Of a stretch of DNA of 64,000 nucleotides, positions 52,101 through 58,861 are shown piece after piece. Within the stretch, counting starts at the first letter, position 1; the number at the start of each line of letters is the position of its first letter. The DNA comes from Thalassomonas sp. RHCl1. Lineage in GTDB: Bacteria; Pseudomonadota; Gammaproteobacteria; Enterobacterales; Alteromonadaceae. A program made the position numbers and the translations under genes. Where the stretch lies: contig NZ_CANDNZ010000003.1 in NCBI RefSeq assembly GCF_947387555.1, forward strand, positions 558,001 through 622,000. The letters run 5' to 3'. The notes beneath the pieces were generated by a model. That model saw only the letters and a list, made by a program, of their open reading frames with translations. It made no database searches and was not told the DNA's origin.

Positions 52101-55100
52101 GGCGAGTTGTATATCGGCGGCAGCGCCCTGGCAAGGGGTTATCTGCACCGTGAAGATCTGACCCGGGAGCGCTTTATCCCCCATCCGTTTAACAGCGGCA
52201 GCGGCGAGCGTTTATATCAAACCGGCGATCTGGTGCGTTACCTGCCTAACGGCGAGCTTGAATTTAAAGGCCGTAAAGATGATCAGGTGAAGATCCGCGG
52301 CTTCAGGGTCGAGCTGGGAGAAATAGAGCAGCAACTGGCCGCCTGCCCGCAAGTAGCCAGCAACCTGGTACTGGCGCGCGAAGATCAGCCGGGTCAAAAA
52401 CGCCTGGTGGCCTATGTGCAACTGCAAGCTGGTGAAGAAAACGAACAGGAAAGTGTAGACAAGATCCGTCAAAGCCTGAAAGAGAGCCTGACCGATTACA
52501 TGGTGCCGTCGGCCTTTGTCGTGATCGACCAATGGCCGCTGACCGCCAATGATAAAATCGATAAAAAAGCCCTGCCCGTTCCCGGCAGCGGTTTATCCGG
52601 CGGCAATTACCAGGCACCGGAAACAGGATTTGAAAAAGCCCTGGTACAAATCTGGGCTCAGCTGTTGAACCTTGAAGCAGATGAAATCAGCACCCATGCC
52701 GATTTCTTTGAACTGGGCGGTCATTCGCTGTTAACCGTGCGTTTGGTGGCGGAGATCCGAAAACAACTGGAAGTGGAAATTTCGGTAAAATCTGTGTTTG
52801 ATGCCCCTACCATCAAAACCCTGGCCGAGGTAGTTAAACTCGGCGCTCCGGCGGATTTAAGCCAGCAACTTAAAGCGGTTGAGCGGGAAAGCGATCTGAT
52901 GCCGTTATCTTTTGCCCAGCAAAGATTATGGTTTATTGACCAGATGCAGGGAGCAAGCCCGGAGTACAATATGCCGGCCGCCTTCGAAGTCAAAGGTGAT
53001 TTTGACTGTAACGCCGCCGAGCTGGCGCTGGCCACCATCATCGAACGTCACGAGGTGCTGCGTACGGTTTATCTTGAAGATAACAAACAGGCGATGCAAA
53101 AAATTCTGCCAGGTGCGGCATTTACCCTTACCCGACATGATCTCACCGGCCTGGATCAAGCCATGCGTCAACATCAATTAAAAGCTTTCATTGATGAAGA
53201 TATGAAGCAAGCTTTTGATTTAAAAAGTGATTTAATGATACGTGCCAGCTATATCGCCCTGGATAAAGAACCAGCTAGCGGAGCATTATTATTTAATATG
53301 CACCATATTGCTTCCGACGGCTGGTCGATGGATGTCTTGATTGCCGAGTTCGTCGCCCTGTACCAGGCGCTGACCTCCGGGCAGGACAATCCTTTGCCGC
53401 CGCTGGAAATTCAATACGCGGATTATGCCCACTGGCAGCGTGAATGGCTGCAGGGGGAAGTACTGGAAAACCAATTGAATTACTGGGACAAACAACTGAG
53501 CGATGTGCCGCCGGTGCATTCTTTAGTCCTGGATAAGCCAAGACCCGAGGTAAAACAACATCTTGGGGACAAGGTACGTGGCCGGTTATCAAGCGAGGTA
53601 GCCAAGCAATTGCAGGCCCTGGCCGCACATCACCAGTTAACCCCCTTTATGCTGATGCACGGCGCCCTGTCGCTGATGTTGTCGCGTCACAGCAACAGCC
53701 AGGATATTGTTATCGGCACCCCGTTTGCCAACCGGGGACAGGCAGAGCTTGAGCCGCTGATCGGTTTCTTCGTCAATACCCTGGTACTGCGCGTCGATAC
53801 CGGCCACACCGGACTTGAGGATTACTTACAGCATGTACGCCAGGTTCACCTTGATGCGCAAAATAATCAGGACGTACCGTTTGAGCAGCTGGTGGAGCGG
53901 TTAAATATTCCCCGCAGCACCGCCCATACGCCGTTATTCCAGATCATCTTGTCCACCAACAACGATTTTGGTTTAGGGGATACCTCGGCAGACAATAAGC
54001 TGGCATTAACCGACCTGACCCTGTCGCCGCTATCCAGCGATGTTATCACGGCAAAATTTGACCTGGATATCGAGCTTAATATCAATGAACACGGGGTAGA
54101 GCTAAACTGGACCTTTGATACCAGCATCTTTACCCGGGAGCATGTCAGCCAGTTTAACGAACACCTGGAAACCCTGCTAACAACCATGGCACAAGTTCAG
54201 CCGGCAGCAGCGACCGAGCTCAATGCCCTGACCATGTTACCAGAGCAGGAGCAGGATTATTTGCTGCATCAGCTCAATGACAACGCCGCGGATTACCCGC
54301 AGGATAAAGGCATTCATGAATTATTTGCCGCTCAGGCCAAAAAGACCCCGGACAATATCGCCCTGGTGACCGATGAGCAGCAGCTCACATACCGTGAACT
54401 GGATGAAAGCGCCAACCGCCTGGCCCATTACCTGTCGGCACAAGGGGTTGGCAGGGAAACCCTGGTGGGGGTGTGTCTCAACCGCTCGATAGAGATGACA
54501 ATGTCGATTTTGGCAATACTCAAAGCCGGTGGCGCCTATGTGCCGCTGGAGCCGACTTACCCCGAGTCCCGTTTACAACATATTTTAACCGATACCGGGC
54601 TGCGACATGTGCTGACAGCCACTGACCTGGCGGATGTATTGGCTTTTGATAAGGATAATGTCGACATTGAGCTGCTTTGTCTGGACGATGCCGCAATTAA
54701 GGCCGAGGTTCAGGCACAGCCGGCAACCGAACTGACACAGGAACAGACAGACTTTAGCAACCGCCTGGCCTATGTGCTTTATACCTCGGGAACCACAGGC
54801 AAGCCTAAAGGGGTGCAGGTGGAACACCATAACGTGACCCGCCTGGTGAGCAACTGTAATTTTGTGACTTTGGACGAAAATACCCGGTTCTTGCATTCGG
54901 CGCCTGTCGCCTTCGATGCCGCTACGCTTGAGATATGGGGGCCGTTGTTAAACGGCGGCCAGTGTATTATTTTTGCGCCGCAACCGGTAGATTTAAAGCA
55001 GCTGACCGACTTTATCGTCAAACATAAGGTGAATACCCTATGGCTAACGGCGGGGTTATTCGAGCAGTGGAGCGAAATGTCGGCCCGGGCAAGCTGCGTC

Positions 55101-56165
55101 AAGTATGTACTGGCAGGGGGCGATGTGCTGCATGTCGATGCGGTAAACCGGGTATTGGATAATATCCCCGGTATATGTGTGGTTAATGGTTACGGTCCGA
55201 CAGAAAATACCACCTTTACCACCTGTTACCAGATCACGGATAACAACAGACCCGGTACCAGCGTACCTATAGGTAAAGCAGTGCAAAATACCAGCACTTA
55301 TGTATTAAACAAGGCCGGTGGCCTGACGCCTGCAGGCGCGGTCGGGGAATTATACACAGGCGGCGATGGGGTTGCCCGCGGTTACCTTAACCGCGAGCAG
55401 GCAACACAGGAGAGCTTTATAGCCAACCCGTTCAGTGATAACAGCGGCGATCGTTTGTATAAAACCGGCGACCTGGTCCGTTATCTAAGCGACGGTAATT
55501 TAGAATTTGTCGGCCGGATCGATGACCAGGTGAAAGTACGCGGCTTTAGAATTGAGCTGGCAGAGATTGAACATCAGATCAATGCATGTCCAAGCGTACA
55601 TTCAGCCGTGGTACTGACCAAAGGAGAGAGCAGCGCAGATAAGCAACTTGTTGCCTATGTGAAAGCCAATCTCACGCATGAGACCCCGGAGGATGAAAAA
55701 GCATTTGTCACCGCCTTAAAGGCAACACTTTCAGGTTCACTACCCGGTTATATGATACCGAATATGTTTGTGATGATAGATGAATGGTCGTTAACGACTA
55801 ATGGCAAGGTAGATAAAACTGCCTTACTCCCCCTGGAGGGCATTTTACTGCAAGCGGAATATGTTGCCCCCGAGCAGGACATTGAAAAAGAACTGGTACA
55901 GATATGGTCGGAGTTATTGACGCTTGATCCCGGCGATATCAGCATCCAGGCCGACTTCTTTGAACTGGGCGGACATTCGTTACTGGCTTCACGTTTAGTG
56001 ACGCAGATAAATGAACAATGGCAAATCAAGCTGCCGGTTATTCTGGCGTTTGAAAGACCGACCATTTTTGACCTGGCTGCTCATATCAAAGCGGAACTGG
56101 CGATAAACAGCGCATTAACCGCTGAGCCGGAAGAGGAGGAAGAAGCCGAAGAATGGATACTCTAA
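43164..56165 (+). CDS. Four-module NRPS with starter condensation domain
   Basis: A 4333-residue synthetase that probably begins the chain. Order: divergent starter-type C (1-440, HHLILDG near 138), A1 (from about 459), T1 (LGGHSLL near 1005), C2 (HHIAADG near 1201), A2 (1549), T2 (2100), C3 (2298), A3 (2637), T3 (3181), C4 (3379), A4 (3715), T4 (4266), then a very acidic tail ending EEAEEWIL. There is no docking domain at the N-terminus, and the first C domain differs from all others here, as in synthetases that acylate their first residue. Codes: module 1 DILQLGMVW (Gly-like), module 2 DALWLAGTF (Val-like), module 3 DILMITFLF (no match known to me), module 4 DALWVAGTF (Val-like). No TE or E domain is present, so the chain must pass to another protein, most likely the 2238-residue NRPS. 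Confidence 0.97.
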   Translation: MNNDNKNNVYPLTLAQQDIYFDQLHHQGSPLYNIGGVIRFKKLDIPRLQAAHKKLVSQHDAFGLRIVESETGLGQYVSKKRTSDLPLIDFSSESNPQQAAQLWLKNLFETALDIDDCELFRSYLLKISNEQYQYVGFAHHLILDGWGFANWAKQLGCIYNNEPEHISGDWQSVADSDLAYQQSKRYQKDKVFWQSELENLPEPALPPLYQEQYQDTKTPPSHREILTIPHALHQQLALKAKEANTSASQAYLAILSLYFSRLLNGKEFIVGIPSHNRRSQADKNMVGIFTGVSPLRVSVNLSQNFNQLCENLSSGLKHIYRHQRYPIGNMHQEAQNGQHRGSLYDIAFNYLKLDSQLEVEGHEADLVYLSHNHEQTPLMFTVWEYGENQDVEIQLDHNLSYISKADAKLLSARFETIIKQVAGQEITSLEQVEILPQQELDILNGFARGIEVKRDENLLAHELFEQQVEQTPDKTALIFKDEQLSYRELNTRANRLARYLQAQGVKPDSLVGVCVDRSAEMVISILAILKTGAAYVPLDPSYPKARLQYILEDTGLKHLVNWSQLDIDTLTEAEVHITDLNHGQDLCSDLSGENLTELVPGGKNRLAYVIYTSGSTGNPKGVLVQHANLVNFLFAMQDKPGMSGDDSLLAVTSTSFDIHCLELFLPLICGAKLVVASKAATSDASQLMDLIEQHQINIFQATPATWRMLLDSKWQPQAHIKILCGGEALSLSLAKQLTGNANIELWNMYGPTETTVWSSVHRIHGDDENILIGKPIDNTQFYVVNRAGELAPVGATGELLITGSGVTRGYLNRPDLTDRQFITNSYQTQDPASEKAYRTGDLVRWLPDGNLVCLGRIDDQIKIRGFRVELGEIENQLALCPQVASCLVAAREDQSGQKQLVAYVKPEQSEPTEDEQIQLVESYKQALKTTLPDYMVPSAFVFMQQWPLTANGKIDKKALPSPDASALQGEYIAPQTATEKTLCQIWAQLLTIEAEKISADADFFALGGHSLLSVRLVAEIREQLKVEISVKSIFDAATIKELAAVIEQASQGNLRGKITAASDKNAPMPLSFAQQRLWFIDQLQRGSSEYNMPGAFSVRGDFDSKAAEQAFAAIIERHEILRTVYIEQDDVTLQRLKADYGFTLVQHDLTDLDEAAQTQQLTALIQDNTCHNFDLSEDLMVRASYIRLDNNQGNGVLLFNMHHIAADGWSMDVLIKEFVTQYQAITRTKESAKENSQENAQACPLAPLEIQYSDYARWQREWLQGEVLETQLSYWQQQLADVPPVHTLVLDKARPEIKKHSGARVSQQLSGEVASKLQDIAAHYKLTPFMLLHSALAMVLSRHSNSTDIVIGTPVANRMQTEVEPLIGLFVNTLVLRVNTGHRQLDDYLAHVRQVHLDAQNNQDVPFEQLVDALNIPRSTAHTPLFQIMLTTNTEHGLAGETDALTLDGVTLTPLASDTITAKFDLDIGINLNNDGVDINWTFDSAIFSQEHVSQFNDHLINMLTAMAELTPAADTQVNALGMLSAQERHYLLHDLNDSAVNYPQDKGIHELFAQQVIKTPDNIALVANNSQISYRELDQSANRLARYLRAQGVGQETFVGVCLNRSPEMVVAILAILKAGGAYVPLDPAYPESRLQHILTDTGVEHVLTNSQLASVLAGADDANVKLLCLDDDTLKAEIEAQADSELENKQAQANSGAKLAYVIYTSGSTGLPKGVMVEHHNVTRLVTKSNFVPLDESTRFLQAAPIAFDAATLELWGPLLNGGQCIIYDELHIDLQQLTDFINSHEVNTLWLTAGLFEQWSEMSAQAGNIKYLLAGGDVLNVDAVNRVIENIPGIEVINGYGPTENTTFTACHRVNEQDRQGLHIPIGKAIQNTSTYVLTDSLALTPFGAVGELYTGGAGVARGYLNQEQATQASFIANPFSDKGDDRLYKTGDLVRYLSNGTLEFIGRADNQVKVRGFRIELSEIEHQLNLCQQVHSGVVLAKGESSSNKQLVAYVKAEQLDLASEDQANFIAGLKTALAQSLPDYMVPSAFVLIDAWPLTGNGKIDKKALPSPDASLLQGEYIAPQTDTEKALCQIWAQLLTLDETKISTSADFFTLGGHSLLSVRLVSEIRKQLQVELTVKSVFEASTIKALAEVIEQGSQTSLRQQVQAVVRESDQMPLSFAQQRLWFIDQLQGSSVEYNMSAAFEIRGDFNADIAEQALSEIIRRHEVLRTVYIEQDEQTHQQILANFTFPLTRHDLTALDETAQKAELTALINADMQKPFNLKEDLMVRASFVTFEQSNKDQTRGALIFNMHHIASDGWSMEVLIREFVSLYQSIGTGSVSDLPELEIQYADYAHWQREWLQGEVLEAQLSYWDKQLADVPPVHSLALDKPRAEMKQHTGASITGQLSGDVAGQLKQLAARHQLTPFMLLHSALALVLSRHSNSKDIIIGTPVANRLQAELEPLIGFFVNTLVLRLDTNHQQLEDYLAHVRQVHLDGQNNQDVPFEQLVERLNIARSTAHTPLFQIMLSSNTKQNEGGNQSQISLPGVELSALSHDNIASHFDLDIGINISETGVDLNWTYDNSIFTAEHISQLNNHLMTLLSSMAALENASAGQATLASLNMLSSDESKHLLESLNDRRVDYPQDQLIHELFEAQVMQTPDNIALSFEGETLSYRVLNEKTNRLAHYLKAQGTGPETLVGICLERSQEMLIAMLAVLKAGGAYVPLDPSYPEARLQYMIQDSGVKGVLTKASLIQDFAFDPGTEFVDLDNQELVNALNTYPTDNLGRGDQLTPDNLAYTIYTSGSTGNPKGVIVEHHAFVDRLHTFDRAFGLGSGDVVPSIASFAFDISLLELIYPLTCGAEVKVLPRSKIINVAELKEELKTCTFVHMVPSLAQFWLDEIIREQATKDYPGLKYIATGGDAVPESLLTSLKATLPEVTLLQFYGPTEAVLFCVCHPQAADAPSSLGLGLDNVSLYVLDDDLNLQPQGAVGELYIGGSALARGYLHREDLTRERFIPHPFNSGSGERLYQTGDLVRYLPNGELEFKGRKDDQVKIRGFRVELGEIEQQLAACPQVASNLVLAREDQPGQKRLVAYVQLQAGEENEQESVDKIRQSLKESLTDYMVPSAFVVIDQWPLTANDKIDKKALPVPGSGLSGGNYQAPETGFEKALVQIWAQLLNLEADEISTHADFFELGGHSLLTVRLVAEIRKQLEVEISVKSVFDAPTIKTLAEVVKLGAPADLSQQLKAVERESDLMPLSFAQQRLWFIDQMQGASPEYNMPAAFEVKGDFDCNAAELALATIIERHEVLRTVYLEDNKQAMQKILPGAAFTLTRHDLTGLDQAMRQHQLKAFIDEDMKQAFDLKSDLMIRASYIALDKEPASGALLFNMHHIASDGWSMDVLIAEFVALYQALTSGQDNPLPPLEIQYADYAHWQREWLQGEVLENQLNYWDKQLSDVPPVHSLVLDKPRPEVKQHLGDKVRGRLSSEVAKQLQALAAHHQLTPFMLMHGALSLMLSRHSNSQDIVIGTPFANRGQAELEPLIGFFVNTLVLRVDTGHTGLEDYLQHVRQVHLDAQNNQDVPFEQLVERLNIPRSTAHTPLFQIILSTNNDFGLGDTSADNKLALTDLTLSPLSSDVITAKFDLDIELNINEHGVELNWTFDTSIFTREHVSQFNEHLETLLTTMAQVQPAAATELNALTMLPEQEQDYLLHQLNDNAADYPQDKGIHELFAAQAKKTPDNIALVTDEQQLTYRELDESANRLAHYLSAQGVGRETLVGVCLNRSIEMTMSILAILKAGGAYVPLEPTYPESRLQHILTDTGLRHVLTATDLADVLAFDKDNVDIELLCLDDAAIKAEVQAQPATELTQEQTDFSNRLAYVLYTSGTTGKPKGVQVEHHNVTRLVSNCNFVTLDENTRFLHSAPVAFDAATLEIWGPLLNGGQCIIFAPQPVDLKQLTDFIVKHKVNTLWLTAGLFEQWSEMSARASCVKYVLAGGDVLHVDAVNRVLDNIPGICVVNGYGPTENTTFTTCYQITDNNRPGTSVPIGKAVQNTSTYVLNKAGGLTPAGAVGELYTGGDGVARGYLNREQATQESFIANPFSDNSGDRLYKTGDLVRYLSDGNLEFVGRIDDQVKVRGFRIELAEIEHQINACPSVHSAVVLTKGESSADKQLVAYVKANLTHETPEDEKAFVTALKATLSGSLPGYMIPNMFVMIDEWSLTTNGKVDKTALLPLEGILLQAEYVAPEQDIEKELVQIWSELLTLDPGDISIQADFFELGGHSLLASRLVTQINEQWQIKLPVILAFERPTIFDLAAHIKAELAINSALTAEPEEEEEAEEWIL

Positions 56166-56210
56166 TTCCTGTTGTTACCCACTCAGGGTAACAGCCGGTT
56201 TATAAACGTC

Positions 56211-56245
56211 GCGGCCTTGGGAGTAGCTCCTGGGCCGCTTTTTTT
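56211..56245 (+). terminator. Rho-independent terminator of the plus-strand NRPS operon
   Basis: A GC-rich stem (GCGGCC at 56211-56216 with GGCCGC at 56233-56238, extended inward) is followed by seven T's. A smaller hairpin (GTTACCC-ACTCA-GGGTAAC, 56174-56192) lies between it and the stop codon. Confidence 0.9.
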
Positions 56246-56503
56246 ATGTCATATCGGCTCAAGAATAGCCTGCGGCCCCTGTCAAAAGCGCAGATAACCT
56301 GGCTGGACAAAAATGTCAGCATTACCGGCTAAGCGTCACGAAAGCCTTTTACTATCAATCACTCATTTAAGGTGATAGTTTCGACCAAGCGCTATGCTTT
56401 CATATCCATATGATCGCAGGAGTAGTTACCGGATGTAAGTACTTGGCTTACGCCGGAAGCCCTCTCCACCTGAAAACAGGCTGAAAGACCTCCATGCATA
56501 AAA

Positions 56504-56529
56504 AAACCCGATCTTTTCAGATCGGGTTT
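56504..56529 (-). terminator. Terminator of the minus-strand peptide cluster
   Basis: A perfect 11-bp stem (AAACCCGATCT / AGATCGGGTTT) with a TTTC loop. Read on the minus strand it continues into a T-run (complement of the A's at 56499-56506), so it suits the small-peptide genes transcribed toward it. Bases 56250-56500 between the two terminators show no gene. Confidence 0.85.
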
Positions 56530-56691
56530 CATTTGTCGCAAGTTAACAAATAATCACATCAAGGCGATAAATGCCAAGCTTGCTGCAGCCGTTTTACCAC
56601 GCCCTGCCCGGCCAGCAGACTCCTTGCTAATATCAAAGCAGCGTTAGGCTTGCCGTGCAGGCACATCAGTAAAAATAACCGCTATAAACGA

Positions 56692-56889
56692 CTAAGCTTC
56701 TTTTGCAGCGGTGCAAAGGGTCGGTCCGGTATGCCCGGCCAACTGCTGCTGGGTGCAGAAACTTGGTCCGGTATCTTTAGCAAGCATCATTGGCTGGCCG
56801 CCGCCGATATTAGGTGTCAATTCAGCCGGTAACGCCTGGTAATCTTTTGAAAGATTTTTCAGTTTATTTTTATTTAAAGTTAGTTTCAT
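56692..56889 (-). CDS. GG-leader peptide precursor 1, with duplicated TGPxxCT core
   Basis: A 65-residue peptide. The start at 56889 (MKLTLNKNKL) is set by AGGA 7 bases upstream and by alignment with the three sister peptides; an ATG directly before it is also possible. The leader has the shared pattern LNKxKLKNLSKD, LPAExTP and a GGG site near residue 31. The remainder differs from its sisters and carries a repeated unit, TGPSFCT and TGPTLCT, giving two Ser/Thr-Cys patches that would suit a modified peptide (RiPP). No lanthipeptide synthetase, radical SAM or YcaO enzyme is nearby. It is the most downstream of the four precursor genes. Confidence 0.75.
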   Translation of the reverse strand: MKLTLNKNKLKNLSKDYQALPAELTPNIGGGQPMMLAKDTGPSFCTQQQLAGHTGPTLCTAAKEA

Positions 56890-56963
56890 CATGACTTCCT
56901 TATTAAGTTTAAATGATGCATCCATGTTTAATGCACCAATAAATCAGTTTATTGCGATATTGC

Positions 56964-57131
56964 TTATTTGCAATCCATAATATCAGAGGCACAATAACGC
57001 CCCCCCTGGGAATGAACCGGCAGTTCTTGTTGATTGATACCGCCGCCAACCTGCGGGGTCATTTCCGCCGGAAGGCTTTTGTGATCCTTTGACAGGTTTT
57101 TAAGTTTCTTTTTGTTCAGTTTAAGTTTCAT
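56964..57131 (-). CDS. GG-leader peptide precursor 2
   Basis: A 55-residue peptide with a highly basic N-terminus (MKLKLNKKKLKNLSKD), then LPAEMTPQVGGG and a core ending GGRYCASDIMDCK with two cysteines. AAGGAT lies 7-9 bases before the start. The leader is nearly identical to those of precursors 3 and 4, and the RYCASDI block is common to all three. It resembles the small natural-product precursor families of marine bacteria that are cut after a double glycine. The modifying and exporting enzymes are not visible here. Confidence 0.8.
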   Translation of the reverse strand: MKLKLNKKKLKNLSKDHKSLPAEMTPQVGGGINQQELPVHSQGGRYCASDIMDCK

Positions 57132-57362
57132 TGAAATATCCTTGTTATTCTTTTATTGATATTAATTAGCAATATAACGAGATAGCATAACTAAACACTA
57201 TCGCCTGATTTATATCCGGACGCCTCTTTTTTATTTGCACTAAAAAATGGCAAAAGAGTTCAAGCCCGGCTCAACCAGGGGTTGTAAATGCACAGTTTAC
57301 CTGCAGGTTTAACCGTGACTTTTTTTATATTATTTTGCTAAGATTTGCTTGCTGAAATTTAT

Positions 57363-57377
57363 AGACGCTCAGCGTCT
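57363..57377 (-). terminator. Short hairpin after peptide precursor 3
   Basis: A perfect inverted repeat AGACGCT-C-AGCGTCT starting 12 bases after the stop codon of precursor 3. There is no good T-run; it may be a processing or partial termination site between the peptide genes. The rest of 57132-57389 shows no gene. Confidence 0.4.
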
Positions 57378-57389
57378 GTTTCAGCTTTA

Positions 57390-57554
57390 TTATTTCATTT
57401 GCATGCAGTCCATAATGTCAGACGCACAATAACGTCCGCCTGATGACGGACCCGTTATGCCGCCGCCGGCAACTTGTGGAGTCATTTCAGCGGGAAGACT
57501 TTTCTTATCTTTTGACAAGTTCTTAAGTTTTTTCTTATTTAGTTTTAATTTCAT
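57390..57554 (-). CDS. GG-leader peptide precursor 3
   Basis: A 54-residue peptide starting MKLKLNKKKLKNLSKD with LPAEMTPQVAGGG before the core. The core ends SGGRYCASDIMDCMQMK and has two cysteines at the same places as precursor 2, with a longer C-terminal end. A good ribosome-binding site (AAGGAT) precedes it. The high identity to its neighbours points to recent tandem duplication, while the core tails vary, which is typical of peptide toxin or RiPP families. Confidence 0.8.
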   Translation of the reverse strand: MKLKLNKKKLKNLSKDKKSLPAEMTPQVAGGGITGPSSGGRYCASDIMDCMQMK

Positions 57555-57625
57555 AATTACATCCTTATTCGACTAGGGTTATGCATTGATTTTTAATGCA
57601 TAAATCAAATTAAAATAATGCAGCC

Positions 57626-57778
57626 TTACAAGATATCAGACGCACAATAGCGCGCACACCCGGTAGCAACCGGAAAGTCATTTATACCGCCGGCAACTTG
57701 TGGGGTCATTTCAGCAGGCAGGCTTTTTTTATCTTTTGACAAGTTTTTAAGTTTCTTTTTATTCAATTTAAGTTTCAT
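57626..57778 (-). CDS. GG-leader peptide precursor 4
   Basis: A 50-residue peptide, the first of the minus-strand set. The leader is the same as in precursors 2 and 3 (MKLKLNKKKLKNLSKD, LPAEMTPQVAGG). The core ends TGCARYCASDIL: it keeps RYCASDI but stops before the second cysteine of the others and has another cysteine earlier. It may therefore form a different cross-link. Its promoter probably lies between its start and the palindromic repeat array at 57817-58260. Confidence 0.8.
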   Translation of the reverse strand: MKLKLNKKKLKNLSKDKKSLPAEMTPQVAGGINDFPVATGCARYCASDIL

Positions 57779-57816
57779 TGAAACATCCTTTTTTATTATT
57801 TTTCTATGTCGTTTAA

Positions 57817-58260
57817 TAGCACAGAAATAGACCTTATCGGCTGATGCTGATAAGACAGATTTATGCCTTACCGACTGACGCAGATAAGTCAGGTTTAAGC
57901 CTTACCGGCTGACGCAGATAAGACAGGTTTAAGCCTTACCGGCTGACGCAGATAAGACAGGTTTAAGCCTTACCGGCTGACGCAGATAAGACAGGTTTAA
58001 GCCTTACCGGCTGACGCAGATAAGACAGGTTTAAGCCTTACCGGCTGACGCAGATAAGACAGGTTTAAGCCTTACCGGCTGACGCAGATAAGACAGGTTT
58101 AAGCCTTACCGGCTGACGCAGATAAGACAGGTTTATGCCTTACCGGCTGACGCAAGTAAGACAGATTTATCCCTTACCGGCTGACGCAGATAAGACAGAT
58201 TTATCCCTTATCGGCCAATGCAGATAAGACAGGTTTTATATCATATCGGTTTACACTGAT
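57817..58260. repeat. Array of about 12 palindromic 34-bp tandem repeats
   Basis: Units start at 57851, 57885, 57919 and so on every 34 bases to about 58225, with a degenerate copy on each side. The central units are identical (TAAGACAGGTTTAAGCCTTA followed by CCGGCTGACGCAGA). Each has a near-palindromic part made of CTTACCGGC, TGAC and GCAGATAAG. The outermost left unit is a full palindrome (arms CTTATCGGC and GCTGATAAG). There are no variable spacers, so this is not a CRISPR array. It sits between the divergent peptide genes. Confidence 0.9.
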
Positions 58261-58273
58261 AAATTTGCTGTAA

Positions 58274-58328
58274 GATCCTATTAGCCAATGCCAATAGGAT
58301 CTATACCATATCAGCTTACGCTGATATG
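58274..58328. repeat. Two perfect hairpins beside the 34-bp array
   Basis: One hairpin has 9-bp arms GATCCTATT (58274-58282) and AATAGGATC (58293-58301). The next has arms CATATCAGC and GCTGATATG (58307-58328), related to the palindrome of the tandem repeats. They look like outlying, less homogenised members of the same family. From here to 58861 I see no supported gene. Confidence 0.75.
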
Positions 58329-58861
58329 TCAATTTTTGCTTACACACAATTGACCTTAGGTTAACTTAATGTTTCGTCTGTCCAATCAAGGTAAAACACT
58401 GATCGCCGAAATGATGATAGTGGTATGGATTAATGAAAATGAATGTTTTTAAACAAAGCCTATAGGACAACCCCAAAAACCTGTTAGATTTACGAGTTTA
58501 CAGCTTTTTTCAACTTGAGTACTCTGCAAGGCGAACCCGGGAGGTTTCAAATTTAATCATAGTAAAACAAATGGTTATACCAGAACGCGTCGTTCACGGA
58601 CAGGGATACCTATATCCTGCACGCCAGCATAATTTGCCGGTTCTCAAGGAAAGTTTGCGCATTAACTGCCAGCTATTTTCAGTAAATTTAACATTGCAAA
58701 ACGTTAAAATAACTATGCAGGTAATTTATCTTATCCCTGGTTCTGATTTTTCAACGAGACATACCTGCGGGCAAGTAATGAAAACGGTTTGCTATTTTCA
58801 GTCTGCCGTGTTTTTTGCTCAAAGGAATTGTCGTTATATGTATTATTAATCAGGATTTTTT

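Noticed and set aside
9643-56165. Many antisense ORFs of 60-170 codons within the NRPS genes
   Set aside because: The same antisense frames recur at equivalent places in each module, so they are shadows of conserved coding sequence.
38649-56165. Assignment of the product as a pyoverdine-like siderophore
   Set aside because: The exporter and acylase resemble PvdE and PvdQ in role, but no hydroxyornithine, catechol, TonB receptor or other iron genes are in the window.
57817-58260. CRISPR array
   Set aside because: Units are contiguous and nearly identical over all 34 bases, with no unique spacers and no cas genes.
58571-58849. 92-codon plus-strand ORF before the double-glycine peptide
   Set aside because: No ribosome-binding site and no family features; the composition is not protein-like. 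More likely leader or promoter sequence.
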